Shown one piece after another: positions 53,785 through 62,139 of a DNA stretch of 64,000 bases (position 1 is the first letter of the stretch; each line of letters starts with the position of its first letter). The DNA comes from G965212005 sp965212005 (GTDB taxonomy: Bacteria; Pseudomonadota; Gammaproteobacteria; Porifericomitales; Porifericomitaceae): NCBI GenBank assembly GCA_965212005.1, contig OZ243038.1, positions 2,294,001-2,358,000 on the forward strand. The letters run 5' to 3'. A program made the position numbers and the translations under genes. The notes under the pieces were generated by a model. That model was not told the DNA's origin. It did not search any database and saw nothing but the letters and a program-made list of their open reading frames with translations.

Positions 53785-53873
53785 CATAACAAATCGTTAA
53801 AGTGCATTCCGCCAGCAAGCTGGCTCTACCGGACGCGTGCGTCGCACGCGCCGCTTAACTAAAACGTTAGGCG
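53785..53873 (+). repeat. attC recombination site
   Basis: CATAACAAATCGTTAAAGTG ... GGACGCGTGCGTCGCACGCG ... AAAACGTTAGGCG. Confidence 0.85.
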
Positions 53874-53886
53874 TCAGAGACAGGCC

Positions 53887-54318
53887 ATGCAGAAACTCAT
53901 ATCTATCGCGATCTTCGTCGGACTAGGCTACTTTGTCCTTGACGAATCCGGCCTTGTACAACGGTTCCTCCACGAGCCTACAGCCTCCGATTCGGTCATT
54001 GCCCAAGCCTACGAGAGCCAAAAGAGCGATCTGCAGGTCGGCGGTAGCGGGGCAGTCATTCGTATCCTCTCGGATGACGTCGACGGTAGTAGACACCAGC
54101 GATTTATCCTGCGTCTGAGCTCTGGACAGACAGTCTTGATTGCACACAACATTGATCTGGCTCCTCGCATACCGCATCTTACCGAAGGAGATCTGGTCGA
54201 ATTTTTCGGCGAATACGAATGGAACAACAAAGGAGGCGTAATTCATTGGACCCACAGCGATCCACAGGGGCGGCACGTGGCGGGCTGGCTCAAACATCAA
54301 GGCAGAACATACCAGTGA
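53887..54318 (+). CDS. DUF3465 family exported protein
   Basis: 143 residues with an N-terminal hydrophobic segment (LISIAIFVGLGYFVLDESG). Conserved core GGSGAVIRILSDDVDGSRHQ, FGEYEWNNKGGVIHWTHSDP and GRHVAGWLKHQGRTY, the pattern of DUF3465. This family is common in integron cassettes (recalled). Function unknown. Confidence 0.85.
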   Translation: MQKLISIAIFVGLGYFVLDESGLVQRFLHEPTASDSVIAQAYESQKSDLQVGGSGAVIRILSDDVDGSRHQRFILRLSSGQTVLIAHNIDLAPRIPHLTEGDLVEFFGEYEWNNKGGVIHWTHSDPQGRHVAGWLKHQGRTYQ

Positions 54319-54630
54319 GCTCTGTTGTCCGGCCGCCACCTAATAAAATAATTAGTTGAGGTGGGAGTTTCTCGGCGAAGTAGCTCCTCCCGACATTCGA
54401 GGAGGATTGGCAACGCTACAACGGCGAACGCCCGCACCGGGGATTGGGCTGCCTGCCCCCTGCCAGGCCATCGCCCGGCAAATCCCGGATTTGTCCAGAA
54501 TGTGGTGGCCCCATACACACCATCGCTTTCGATCCAAAATCGTGCGATACTTGCTAAGTATTCTTCGTCTTTTCAGCTGAGCCTGCGTCTTACATTAGGT
54601 AAACACACTTAAATATTCGAGGTTGAGATC
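54319..54630 (+). pseudogene. Gap with a transposase-like C-terminal scrap
   Basis: Bases 54400-54561 read DWQRYNGERPHRGLGCLPPA then ICPECGGPIHTIAF to a stop. The first part resembles the end of a DDE transposase (NxERPHRGLG), the second a zinc-ribbon. CCTAATAAAATAATTAGTTG at about 54340 and ACATTAGGT at about 54592 could be the two cores of an attC split by an insertion. Both readings are tentative. Confidence 0.35.
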
Positions 54631-55281
54631 ATGATCAAAATCGTCAGCTTTAAAATTTGCCCATTCGTTCAACGGGTTGCCGCTGCTCTCGAAGCTCGGG
54701 CGATACCCTATAAAGTGGAACACATAAGCTTGGGCAATCCCCCGGACTGGTTCTCGGAAGTTTCGCCGAATGCACAGGTACCACTTCTGATTACCGATTC
54801 CGGCACGGTTCTTTTCGAGTCAGATGCAATAGTGGAGTACCTGGACGAAGTCTATGGCCCAATGCAAAACGATATTTCTCCAGAACAGCACGCTATCGAC
54901 CGCGCTTGGAGCTATCAGGCAAGCAAGCATTATCTCGTCCAGTGCAGCGCGATGCGTAGTTCCGATGAAGATACCCTTGCCTCGCGAGCCCAGGATCTGG
55001 GAAAGGCCTTCGCACGCGTTGAAAACGTGCTCGAGGATGGTCCCTACTTCCATGGCCAAGGCCCTGGTAACGTGGATATTGCATGGTTACCCCTGTTACA
55101 CCGAGCTGCGATAATCGAGAAATATGCAGGTTATGATTTTCTCGATGAATTCCCAAAGGTTAAAGCATGGCAGTCAGCTTTGATGGCAACCGGGCTTGCG
55201 GAAAAATCCGTTTCTGACGATTTTGAAGAGGAATTTTCAAAATTTTACCTTTCGGATGAGACCTACTTGGGAAAAGGGTAA
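54631..55281 (+). CDS. Glutathione S-transferase family protein
   Basis: 216 residues. Thioredoxin-like N-terminal domain with CPFVQRVAAALEARAIPY, the cis-Pro segment QVPLLITDSG and FESDAIVEYLDE (Glu-Ser that binds glutathione). All-helical C-terminal domain with GPGNVDIAWLPLLHR. A cytosolic detoxification enzyme; substrate unknown. An attC follows, so it is a cassette gene. Confidence 0.9.
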   Translation: MIKIVSFKICPFVQRVAAALEARAIPYKVEHISLGNPPDWFSEVSPNAQVPLLITDSGTVLFESDAIVEYLDEVYGPMQNDISPEQHAIDRAWSYQASKHYLVQCSAMRSSDEDTLASRAQDLGKAFARVENVLEDGPYFHGQGPGNVDIAWLPLLHRAAIIEKYAGYDFLDEFPKVKAWQSALMATGLAEKSVSDDFEEEFSKFYLSDETYLGKG

Positions 55282-55336
55282 AATTGCTCGAAAACATCGG
55301 GTGTTGTCTGCGGGACATCTCAGTGTTGCGGATAAG

Positions 55337-55408
55337 CGCTAACAAGCGCATGCAGTTGGACAAAGTGCCTGCTACGTGCGCACTTTGCCGCTGATGCGAG
55401 GCGTTGGA
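55337..55408 (+). repeat. attC recombination site (last of the array)
   Basis: GCTAACAAGCGCATGCAGTT ... AAAGTGC/GCACTTT stem ... GATGCGAGGCGTTGGAT. Confidence 0.9.
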
Positions 55409-55413
55409 TTGCT

Positions 55414-55722
55414 ATGCGGCCAATAGAAATTGAAGCGTAGGTGCTGCGAGTCGCAGATCAACTCGCACGCAAGCAACACGTCGAAGACAGCTTGGTTGAG
55501 CTCAAGGCAGTGTGGCCTTCATCTACTAAGGCGGCACGTCAAATCGCGGCGCACACAAATGCCGCTCGTGGCGCGTCGATTCTTTAGATTATAGGAATAG
55601 ACGAAGTTAGTGGCGTTTGCGGCGCCGAATCAAGGGAACTCGCCGACTGGTATGCGGCCGTAGAGGCACAGTTCAACCAAATCAGTCCAGGGCTTCAAGA
55701 CGTGAACGTCAACGTAGACGGT
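55414..55722 (+). pseudogene. Remnant resembling an AlbA/Schlafen-type regulator N terminus
   Basis: One frame reads MRPIEIEA*VLRVADQLARK, VWPSSTKAARQIAAHTNAAR, GASIL*IIGIDEVSGVCG and ELADWYAAVEAQFNQISPGL, with TAG stops at 55438 and 55588. The AANAARG..ILW.IGVDE...G pattern resembles the start of AlbA_2-type putative ATP/DNA-binding proteins. An IS3 end cuts it at 55722. Confidence 0.5.
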
Positions 55723-55770
55723 AAGACAAAAGTCTCTTTGATACTGGCTACCTTTTCGGGGGAAAGGTCA
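55722..55770 (-). mobile_element. IS3 left-end fragment, island border
   Basis: AAAAGTCTCTTTGATACTGG ... TTTTCGGGGGAAAGGTCA is the inverted left end of the IS407-like element. Beyond it the 165 bases to the chromosomal ankyrin gene hold nothing I recognise. Confidence 0.8.
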
Positions 55771-55935
55771 GTGTTCCACCTGGTCTGTTTTATGTCACGT
55801 TCAGGAGGAGGCAAGACTGCGATCCTTGACGGGATGTTACGATGGCATGACAGTCCATCTTTTCAGGTCAGCGGCTTCCAGTCAGTTTTCAACTGTATGT
55901 TCCGCCAGTCTCTAGCTGATCTTCATTCCTGGGCA

Positions 55936-56751
55936 CTAAGGGGTAGCAGTATCCCGCTCCGGGCTCGCCAGGAACTCCGCGATGGCCGGCTGCCGACTCT
56001 CCCGAGCCCAGTCCAGTGCGGTGCGCTCGTCCGTGTCTCGTAACTGCGTTTGGGCGCCTGCCCCGACCAGGCTGCGCACGGAATCCAGGGAGCCGCTTTC
56101 CGCGGCCATCATCAGGGCGGTGCGGCCCCGGTCGTCCTTTTGATCCAGAACTGCGCCGGCTCCAATCAGGTAATCCACGCAGTCCGGGTGTGCGTAGGCC
56201 GCGGCCCACATGAGCAGGTTCAGGTCGTGTTCGTGGCGGTAATTCAGATCGAAACCGCGCTCGATGATGGCCCGCAGCAATGCCAGGTTGCCGGTCCCCG
56301 CGGCATACACCGCGGCGGTTTTGCCCGAGTTGTCGATTGGGTCCACGCGGGCGCCTCGCTCCAGCAGCAACAGGGCGGACGGAGTATGCTTTCCGTGAGC
56401 TGCCGCGATCAATGGCGTAATCTGCCGCAGGCTCGGGTGATCCGGATCGGCCCCGGCCTCCAGCAGCAATCGCACTATTTCCGTGTGCCCGCTCCGGCTG
56501 GCCTGGAGCAGTGGGGTATTGCCAAAGCGATTGCGTACATTGACCGGTATCCCGGTGCCCAGGAGGGCGGAGACTTCCGCCGGCCTGCCTTCCTTGGCGG
56601 CCTCCAGCAGTTGCTGGGACTGCAGGCGGAAATCGACCTCCTGCGCCCAGGCAGTGCCCATCATCAGGGCCAGTGACAGGCCCAGGCACAGTGGGGAGGC
56701 GCGCCGCCTGTCCCATGGCGTGCATATCACTAATTTGGACTGGTTGGTCAA
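55936..56751 (-). CDS. Secreted ankyrin-repeat protein, chromosomal type
   Basis: 271 residues. Signal peptide (LGLSLALMMGTAWAQ, cleaved near residue 37), then about six ankyrin repeats with ordinary divergence (FGNTPLLQASRSGHTEIVRL). Unlike the 25-33 kb family it has degenerate repeats and no shared N terminus, so it is an unrelated lineage. It is transcribed away from ssrA. Confidence 0.85.
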   Translation of the reverse strand: MTNQSKLVICTPWDRRRASPLCLGLSLALMMGTAWAQEVDFRLQSQQLLEAAKEGRPAEVSALLGTGIPVNVRNRFGNTPLLQASRSGHTEIVRLLLEAGADPDHPSLRQITPLIAAAHGKHTPSALLLLERGARVDPIDNSGKTAAVYAAGTGNLALLRAIIERGFDLNYRHEHDLNLLMWAAAYAHPDCVDYLIGAGAVLDQKDDRGRTALMMAAESGSLDSVRSLVGAGAQTQLRDTDERTALDWARESRQPAIAEFLASPERDTATP

Positions 56752-56762
56752 GTTGAATCCCT

Positions 56763-56794
56763 GGAAAGGCGAACTGAGCTCAGTTCGCCTTTCC
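56763..56794. terminator. Perfect 16-base inverted repeat downstream of ssrA
   Basis: GGAAAGGCGAACTGAG is followed directly by its exact complement, CTCAGTTCGCCTTTCC. It lies four bases past the tmRNA CCA end and 12 bases before the ankyrin start. It probably ends ssrA transcription although no long U-run follows. Confidence 0.6.
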
Positions 56795-56797
56795 TGT

Positions 56798-57150
56798 TGG
56801 TGGAGGCGGCGGGAGTCGAACCCGCGTCCGCAAGACCTCTGCCCTCGATTCTACATGCTTAGCCGACTCTTTATTTTAACTGTCTGCTTTCCGAGCGGCA
56901 GGGAGTGCTGACAGCGAGTCCGCGTAGTGTTTAACGAATCCGCCGCGGACGGGCTTCATCGCGAGCTTGTGTAGTATGACCTTCAACCAGCCGCACAAGC
57001 ACGGACTTGATGTCAGGCTAGCTGCGGTTAAGCAGCTAGAGCGTAGTTGTCGTTGCCAACTATCGTTGTTTGCAGTCGTATTAACGAGGTGGACTGCACC
57101 TCGGCATGCCTCTCAGGTTTCGCGACCTGCGTCGAAGCCAGTACGCCCCC
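56798..57150 (-). ncRNA. ssrA: tmRNA
   Basis: 353 bases. The 5' GGGGGCG pairs with CGCCTCC before the 3' ACCA, forming the acceptor stem; the T-arm GGTTCGACTCC is present near 56815. The tag frame ends GGC AAC GAC AAC TAC GCT CTA GCT GCT TAA, encoding GNDNYALAA after the charged alanine. It rescues stalled ribosomes together with SmpB, encoded 240 bases upstream. Its 3' end faces the accessory island. Confidence 0.95.
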
Positions 57151-57390
57151 TGTCAGGTTTGCACTGTTGGAACACGGCATTCGGCCAGGGCCGCCATGCC
57201 TGTACTCCATAGAGGAATTATAACAAAAGACCGCTTTCTTTGCTGTTTGAACCTGTTCGATGATGGTTTGTATTATCAAAACAGGTTGCTTGCGCTGCTT
57301 GCGCTTCAGCCCGTCATTCCGAATCATTGCTTGTATTTTCAGTGTTTTGGGAAAAGTGCCGGCCTCCGATATCGGCGCCGGACCGGGAAT

Positions 57391-57861
57391 TTAGCGGTAT
57401 TTTTTCAGCAGTTGCTGTTTTTGCCGTTCCCAGTCGCGATCGCGCATGGCGGCGCGCTTGTCATGCTGTTTCTTGCCTCGGGCGATAGCGATCTCCAATT
57501 TGGAGCGCCCCCGTTTCCAGTACATGGCGGTCGGCAGGACGGTGAGTCCCTTGCGCTGCACGGCGTCGCGCAGGCGGCCCAGTTCCCTCTTATGCAAGAG
57601 CAGTTTGCGATCGCGCTGGGGGTCGGGCGGCACATGCTGGGAGGCAGTGGGCAGCGGATGGATCAGGCCCCCGAACCAGTATGCCTCGCCCTTCCTCAAC
57701 AGGATGTAGCTGTCCCGGATCTGTACTTTGCCCGCGCGCAGGCTTTTGGCTTCCCAGCCTTGCAGCACCAGCCCTGCCTCCATCCGCTCGTGCAGGACGT
57801 AGTCGTGCCGGGCCTTCCGGTTGAGTGTGATGCGTTTGCCGCCGTCCCGGTCTTTCATCAA
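57391..57861 (-). CDS. smpB: SsrA-binding protein SmpB
   Basis: 156 residues with the family landmarks: LNRKARHDYVLHERMEAGLV, LQGWEAKSLRAGKVQIRDSY, LLLHKRELGRL and the basic tail GKKQHDKRAAMRDRDWERQK. It binds tmRNA and delivers it to stalled ribosomes. Two adjacent Met codons could start it. Divergent from the transporter gene, 165 bases away. Confidence 0.95.
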   Translation of the reverse strand: MMKDRDGGKRITLNRKARHDYVLHERMEAGLVLQGWEAKSLRAGKVQIRDSYILLRKGEAYWFGGLIHPLPTASQHVPPDPQRDRKLLLHKRELGRLRDAVQRKGLTVLPTAMYWKRGRSKLEIAIARGKKQHDKRAAMRDRDWERQKQQLLKKYR

Positions 57862-58026
57862 CCAGGCCCGCAGGGAATGTTGCTGCCCATCCTGGCTGCT
57901 ATTATAAGCAGCCTGTTGGCAGCAGGCCGGGATTTATACCACAATAGGACCTGGGAGGGAGAACCTGCTGTTGTACTCTTCGGATGATTTCCGATTTGGG
58001 CTCGCAGTGCACCTCGGATACCGGCT

Positions 58027-59421
58027 TTGGAAAAACTTCAGGTAAGCATACACGGGCAGTGGTCCTCGCGCTGGACCTTTGTTCTGGCCGCCACCGGCTC
58101 CGCGGTGGGGCTGGGCAACATTTGGCGCTTCCCCTATATGGCGGGTGAAAATGGCGGCGGCGCGTTCGTGCTGCTCTATATCCTGTGCGCACTGCTGATC
58201 GGTTTGCCCATTGCGATGGCCGAGATCATGCTGGGTAGCCGGGGGCGACGCAATCCGGTGCATACGATGCGTCTTTTGGCGCTGGAGGAAGGTGCCACGC
58301 CGCTGTGGTCGGGGGTTGGCTGGCTGGGGGTGTTGACCGGCCTTTTGATCCTGTCTTACTACAGCGTGATCGCCGGCTGGATACTGTATTACCTGGGGAT
58401 TTCCTTCTCCGGCTGGTCCGGGCTCGGTCCGGCAGGCACGGCGGCGGTGTTTGACGGCATGATCGCTGCGCCCGGCCTGCTGCTGGTGCTGCATACCTTG
58501 TTCATTGCAATCACCGTGGGGGTAGTGGCGCTGGGCGTGGAGGACGGGCTGGACCGCAGCATCAAGTTCATGATGCCGATGCTGTTTGCATTGCTGCTGT
58601 TCATGGTTGTCTGGGGCGTGCGGACCGACGGCTTTGGTCGCAGCGTGGAATATCTGTTTACGATGGATTTCTCAGCGCTGGGGGCAGACTCTTCCGTGCT
58701 GCTGGCGGCGATGGGACAAGCTCTTTTCAGTCTCAGCATCGGCATGGGGGTGCTGTTGGCATACGGATCCTACCTGCCGCAGCGTACTTTTATACCCGGT
58801 GTGGCGGGTTGCGTGGTGGCGGCGGATACGCTGGTGGCCTTGCTGGCCGGCCTGGCGATCTTTCCGCTGATCTTCAGCAATGGCCTGGAACCGGCCCAGG
58901 GACCGGGCTTGATTTTCCGGGTTTTGCCCCTTGCGTTTGGACAGATGTCCTGGGGCACCCTGGTCGGCGTGCTGTTCTTTGCCTTGCTGGTTTTCGCCGC
59001 CTGGACCTCGTCGATCTCTCTGTTGGAGCCGACCGTGGCCTGGTTGGTGGAACGGCACCGCATACCGCGTCCCTGGGCGGCGCTGGCGGGCGGCGCGTGC
59101 GCCTGGGTTTTGGGCATTGGGGCGCTGCTGTCGTTTAACCTGTGGCAGGAATACCGCCTGGCCGGCAAGACCTTCTTTGATCTGCTGGATTACCTGACGA
59201 CCAGTATCCTGATCCCGGTGGGGGGAGTGCTGGTCGCGGTGTTTGCCGCCTGGCGCCTTTCCGCCCAGGCCAGTTGCGAGGCGATGGGTTGGAGCGCGGG
59301 GCATCCGCTCTGGCGTTGCTGGCGAGTCCTGGCCCGTTACGTGGCGCCGGCAGCGGTGTTCCTGGTCTTCCTTCAGGTGACCGGGCTGTTGGACTGGCTT
59401 TTGTCCGTACTCGTCCACTGA
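58027..59421 (+). CDS. Sodium-dependent transporter, SNF/NSS family
   Basis: 464 residues from TTG 58027, chosen because it leads directly into MEKLQVSIHGQWSSRWTFVL. The NSS signature GLGNIWRFPYMAGENGGGAF (sodium/substrate site, helix 1) is at residues 29-48. About 11-12 membrane helices follow. It imports an amino acid or related solute with Na+; substrate unknown. It ends four bases before ratA. Confidence 0.9.
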   Translation: MEKLQVSIHGQWSSRWTFVLAATGSAVGLGNIWRFPYMAGENGGGAFVLLYILCALLIGLPIAMAEIMLGSRGRRNPVHTMRLLALEEGATPLWSGVGWLGVLTGLLILSYYSVIAGWILYYLGISFSGWSGLGPAGTAAVFDGMIAAPGLLLVLHTLFIAITVGVVALGVEDGLDRSIKFMMPMLFALLLFMVVWGVRTDGFGRSVEYLFTMDFSALGADSSVLLAAMGQALFSLSIGMGVLLAYGSYLPQRTFIPGVAGCVVAADTLVALLAGLAIFPLIFSNGLEPAQGPGLIFRVLPLAFGQMSWGTLVGVLFFALLVFAAWTSSISLLEPTVAWLVERHRIPRPWAALAGGACAWVLGIGALLSFNLWQEYRLAGKTFFDLLDYLTTSILIPVGGVLVAVFAAWRLSAQASCEAMGWSAGHPLWRCWRVLARYVAPAAVFLVFLQVTGLLDWLLSVLVH

Positions 59422-59425
59422 GCGC

Positions 59426-59887
59426 ATGGTTCCTACGCGCCGGATCAGCCGCTCCGCGGTAGTGCCTTATTCCGCAGAGCAAATGTACGCGCTGGTGGAC
59501 GACATTGAGTCTTATCCTCTTTTTGTGCCGCATTGCGCCGGCTCGGAGATCCTGCAGCGCACCGACCGGGAAGTCACTGCCATCCTGGTCTTGCTTTTGC
59601 ATCGCGTGCGCTACCGCCTGACTTCGCGCAACGTAATGCACCCGGATCACGCTATCCAGATCCAGTTATTGGATGGTCCTTTTAGTAGCCTGCAGGCGCA
59701 GTGGGAGTTTGAATCGCAGCAGCCGGGCTCCTGCCGGATCTCTTTCGAGATCGAGTTCAGGTTCAAAAACTGGCTGCTGGCAAAGCTGCTGGACGGCGTA
59801 ATTCTGGAACTGGCCGGGTCGCTGCCGGATGTTTTTTATCGGCGGGCGCAGCAGATCTATGCCGCCGATCCGGGCGCATCGTTATGA
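59426..59887 (+). CDS. ratA: RatA/COQ10-type START domain protein
   Basis: 153 residues: SAVVPYSAEQMYALVDDIES, YPLFVPHCAGSEIL, and later FEIEFRFKNWLLAKLLDGV, typical of the RatA/COQ10 family. E. coli RatA can block 70S ribosome formation; others bind ubiquinone. Position next to smpB and ratB is the conserved one. Confidence 0.9.
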   Translation: MVPTRRISRSAVVPYSAEQMYALVDDIESYPLFVPHCAGSEILQRTDREVTAILVLLLHRVRYRLTSRNVMHPDHAIQIQLLDGPFSSLQAQWEFESQQPGSCRISFEIEFRFKNWLLAKLLDGVILELAGSLPDVFYRRAQQIYAADPGASL

Positions 59888-60138
59888 TTCTCGCGCAGTC
59901 CATGAGCCGGAGCACGGGGGCGGATCACGCAGGCCCTGCCGGGAGGATGGCCTGGTGCGTTTTTTATCGGAGGAAGTCCGGTATGGGGTATGGGCCAGGC
60001 GATGGCTCAGAGCCAGCGGCGCCCCGGTGAAAGGATGGGAAGCGATGCGTGCCTGGGCCGGGCTCCGGCGGACACCGCCCGTCCTGTTCCGAGGCCGGGT
60101 GAGTCCGTTGCTGGCCGCCTGGTGCGGCGGGGGAGTGG
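59888..60138. other. GC-rich spacer between ratA and ratB
   Basis: In most relatives ratB follows ratA directly; here 251 bases intervene. Short ORFs on both strands show no recognisable family and look like products of high GC. I see no RNA gene or repeat. Confidence 0.4.
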
Positions 60139-60435
60139 ATGCCCGCTGAGCGGACGATTCCCGTAGAGGTGGTGTATGCTTTGCCGGCGCAGGCGCACCG
60201 GGTCTCGCTGCAGGTGCCGGCGGGCACCTCGCTGCAGGAGGCGGTCCGGTTATCGGGGTTGCTGGAGCGTTTCCCGGGGATTCAACTGTGCGCGGGCCAT
60301 GTGGGCATCTATGGCCGGCCCTGTTCGCCGGAGCGGATTTTGCGCGCCGGAGACCGGGTTGAACTCTATCGCCCGTTGACCCAGGACGCAAAGCAGGCCC
60401 GGCGCACCCGCGCGGCGCAGGGCGGAGGGAACTGA
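60139..60435 (+). CDS. ratB: RnfH/RatB family ubiquitin-fold protein
   Basis: 98 residues: TIPVEVVYALPAQAHRVSLQ, VPAGTSLQEAVRLSGLL, VGIYGRPCSPERILRAGDRV, ELYRPL. This is the complete RnfH pattern. Exact function unsettled; encoded with ratA in most gammaproteobacteria. Confidence 0.9.
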   Translation: MPAERTIPVEVVYALPAQAHRVSLQVPAGTSLQEAVRLSGLLERFPGIQLCAGHVGIYGRPCSPERILRAGDRVELYRPLTQDAKQARRTRAAQGGGN

Positions 60436-60451
60436 AGCGCGTTGTGACAGG

Positions 60452-61039
60452 CTACTCTTTCTTGGCTTGTTCACTTTCTTGCAGGATTTCCTCGCCGCTG
60501 TCGGCGGCCGGACCGGCTGTTTCATGCGGTGCGCGCTTCGACCTGAATAACCAACCGAACAGCCCCCGTTGTTTCTGATCGGGCACTCGGACTGCCTGGT
60601 CGAGATCTGCTTCTGGATCCGGTAGCGGACCGCTGCGCGGATGGATGTCTCCGTCCACCAGCGCCAGCGCATCGTCTTTGAAGTGCAGCACTGCCTGGCG
60701 CTGCCTGCGTGGACCGTCGTTTTCTTGCAGCGTGTAGATGTAATACCAGCGGTCGGCGTGGAACGGATCCACCAGCGACGGGGTTCCCAGGATTTCCTGT
60801 ACCTCGGCCCGTCTCATGCCCGGGGTCAGGCGGTACAGCATCGGTTGTTCCAGTACCACGCCCTGTTGGATATCGATCCGGTAGACGAAGGGAAATATGA
60901 ATTCGACCCCTTTCTGGCAGCCGGTGCCGCACAGCAGAGCCGACAGCAGGCACAGCGCCCGTCCGGAGCGTGGCCGATGAGAGCGCTGCCGGGCTCCTGC
61001 CTGCCACGGTGGCCGGCCAGGCCCGGAGTCGGCTGGCAT
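60452..61039 (-). CDS. bamE: Outer membrane assembly lipoprotein BamE (SmpA/OmlA)
   Basis: The BamE core is clear: YRIDIQQGVVLEQPMLYRL, PGMRRAEVQEILGTPSLVDP, FHADRWYYIYTLQEN. It follows a lipoprotein-type signal (LCLLSALLCGTGC). I start it at ATG 61039; the frame is open further to 61159 but that stretch is Pro/Ala-rich. A charged extension of about 60 residues after the core is longer than usual. Part of the BAM complex that inserts outer membrane proteins. Confidence 0.9.
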   Translation of the reverse strand: MPADSGPGRPPWQAGARQRSHRPRSGRALCLLSALLCGTGCQKGVEFIFPFVYRIDIQQGVVLEQPMLYRLTPGMRRAEVQEILGTPSLVDPFHADRWYYIYTLQENDGPRRQRQAVLHFKDDALALVDGDIHPRSGPLPDPEADLDQAVRVPDQKQRGLFGWLFRSKRAPHETAGPAADSGEEILQESEQAKKE

Positions 61040-61440
61040 TGCGCATTTCAGGCGGGCATGGGCACCGGTGGCTGCCGTGACGGGCACCGGGTTGGTGGGT
61101 GCGGGAGCCGATTGCGGCTTGCTGCGGACCGTTAGACGGTGCGGGGGATTGGGTGTCATCGTGCGATCCTGCCGGTTGCCCGGTACCCGTGTCGCAGGGA
61201 CATGGGGAATGCGGTTTTCCTCTTTTTGCGGATGATCGTTTGCCTGAAGGTCGATTATACACCGTCCCGGTAGTAGAATGACCGTCTATACAGTTTAGGG
61301 ATTGATATGGGCCGGGATTCTTTCAATAAAACCGCAGAAATGCCCAGCGGGCCAATGAGCCCCATCATTTTCAAAGACTTGCTGAGGCTCAATCGCCTTG
61401 ATTTGTCTACTGCGCGGGCCTCCGGTCCCGCGAGGGTTGC

Positions 61441-61516
61441 CGGGCGTCGACCGGCGCCGACCCATACCGGGCGCCGATCGGCGCCGACCCATGCCAGGCG
61501 CCGACCGGCGCCGACC
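61441..61516. repeat. Three 27-bp tandem repeats upstream of fur
   Basis: Units start CGGGCGTCGACCGGCGCCGA, CGGGCGCCGATCGGCGCCGA and CAGGCGCCGACCGGCGCCGA. Each holds the palindrome GGCGCC. They end 16 bases before the fur start codon, in the bamE-fur intergenic region, which otherwise holds no gene. Confidence 0.85.
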
Positions 61517-61532
61517 AAAAGGGAGAGCATCC

Positions 61533-61961
61533 GTGCCGCCACCGATTGAAGCCAGGGAATTGAGGGCGGTCGGACTCAAGGCGACCCCTTCCCGGCTGCA
61601 CGTCCTGAAGGTGCTGGAAGAGTCGGAGCAAAAACACATGAGTGCCGAAGACGTCTACCGGGAGTTGATCCGGCTCGGCGTTGACATTGGGTATGCCACC
61701 ATCTACCGGGCACTGACCCGCTTTGAGGCGGCCGGCATGGTCATCCGGCATAATTTTGACAGTGGTCCGGCGGTGTTCGAGTTGGCGGGCGAGGCTCATC
61801 ATGACCACATGGTCTGCCTGCAGACCGGCCAGGTGATCGAATTCCAGGATGAAATGATCGAGCGGCAGTTGCGCGAGATTGCGGAGCGGCACGGCTACAC
61901 GCTGGAGGAGCAAAGCCTGGTGCTCTACGTCCGTCCCCGGTCAGGCAAGACCCAACCCTGA
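61533..61961 (+). CDS. fur: Ferric uptake regulator
   Basis: 142 residues from GTG 61533, chosen for AAGGGAGAG just upstream; the frame is open further but is repeat sequence. Winged helix LKATPSRLHVLKVLEESEQK and MSAEDVYREL. Metal site HHDHMVC. Only one Cys remains of the usual CxxC (CLQTGQVIEF), as in Pseudomonas Fur. Represses iron uptake genes when Fe2+ is bound. Divergent from bamE, as in Pseudomonas. Confidence 0.95.
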   Translation: MPPPIEARELRAVGLKATPSRLHVLKVLEESEQKHMSAEDVYRELIRLGVDIGYATIYRALTRFEAAGMVIRHNFDSGPAVFELAGEAHHDHMVCLQTGQVIEFQDEMIERQLREIAERHGYTLEEQSLVLYVRPRSGKTQP

Positions 61962-62139
61962 GAAGAGCGGCTCACCCGATGGCCCGCATCGGCTGCCGGC
62001 AGGACGCGCCGCGGCACCAGGCTGGGCATGCAGGGAAAGACTTGGGGCCGGTCGGGTGCGCAGGGATAAGCGCGACGGCACCCGCTGCCGCCGGCGCCGG
62101 ATTTCCCCGGTGACTGCCCGGGCCCGCGGCACAGACGTT

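Noticed and set aside
3883..55722. Recoding of stop codons (alternative code or selenocysteine)
   Set aside because: TAA, TAG and TGA all occur as interrupting codons, while housekeeping genes use normal stops. Pseudogenes are the simpler explanation.
59888..60138. RNase P RNA-like string (GAGGAAGTCCG) between ratA and ratB
   Set aside because: The region is far too short and lacks the other conserved parts of RNase P RNA.
61307..61549. ORF upstream of fur with Arg/Pro repeats
   Set aside because: Its repeats are a translation of the 27-bp DNA repeats, and it overlaps the fur start region. No other support.
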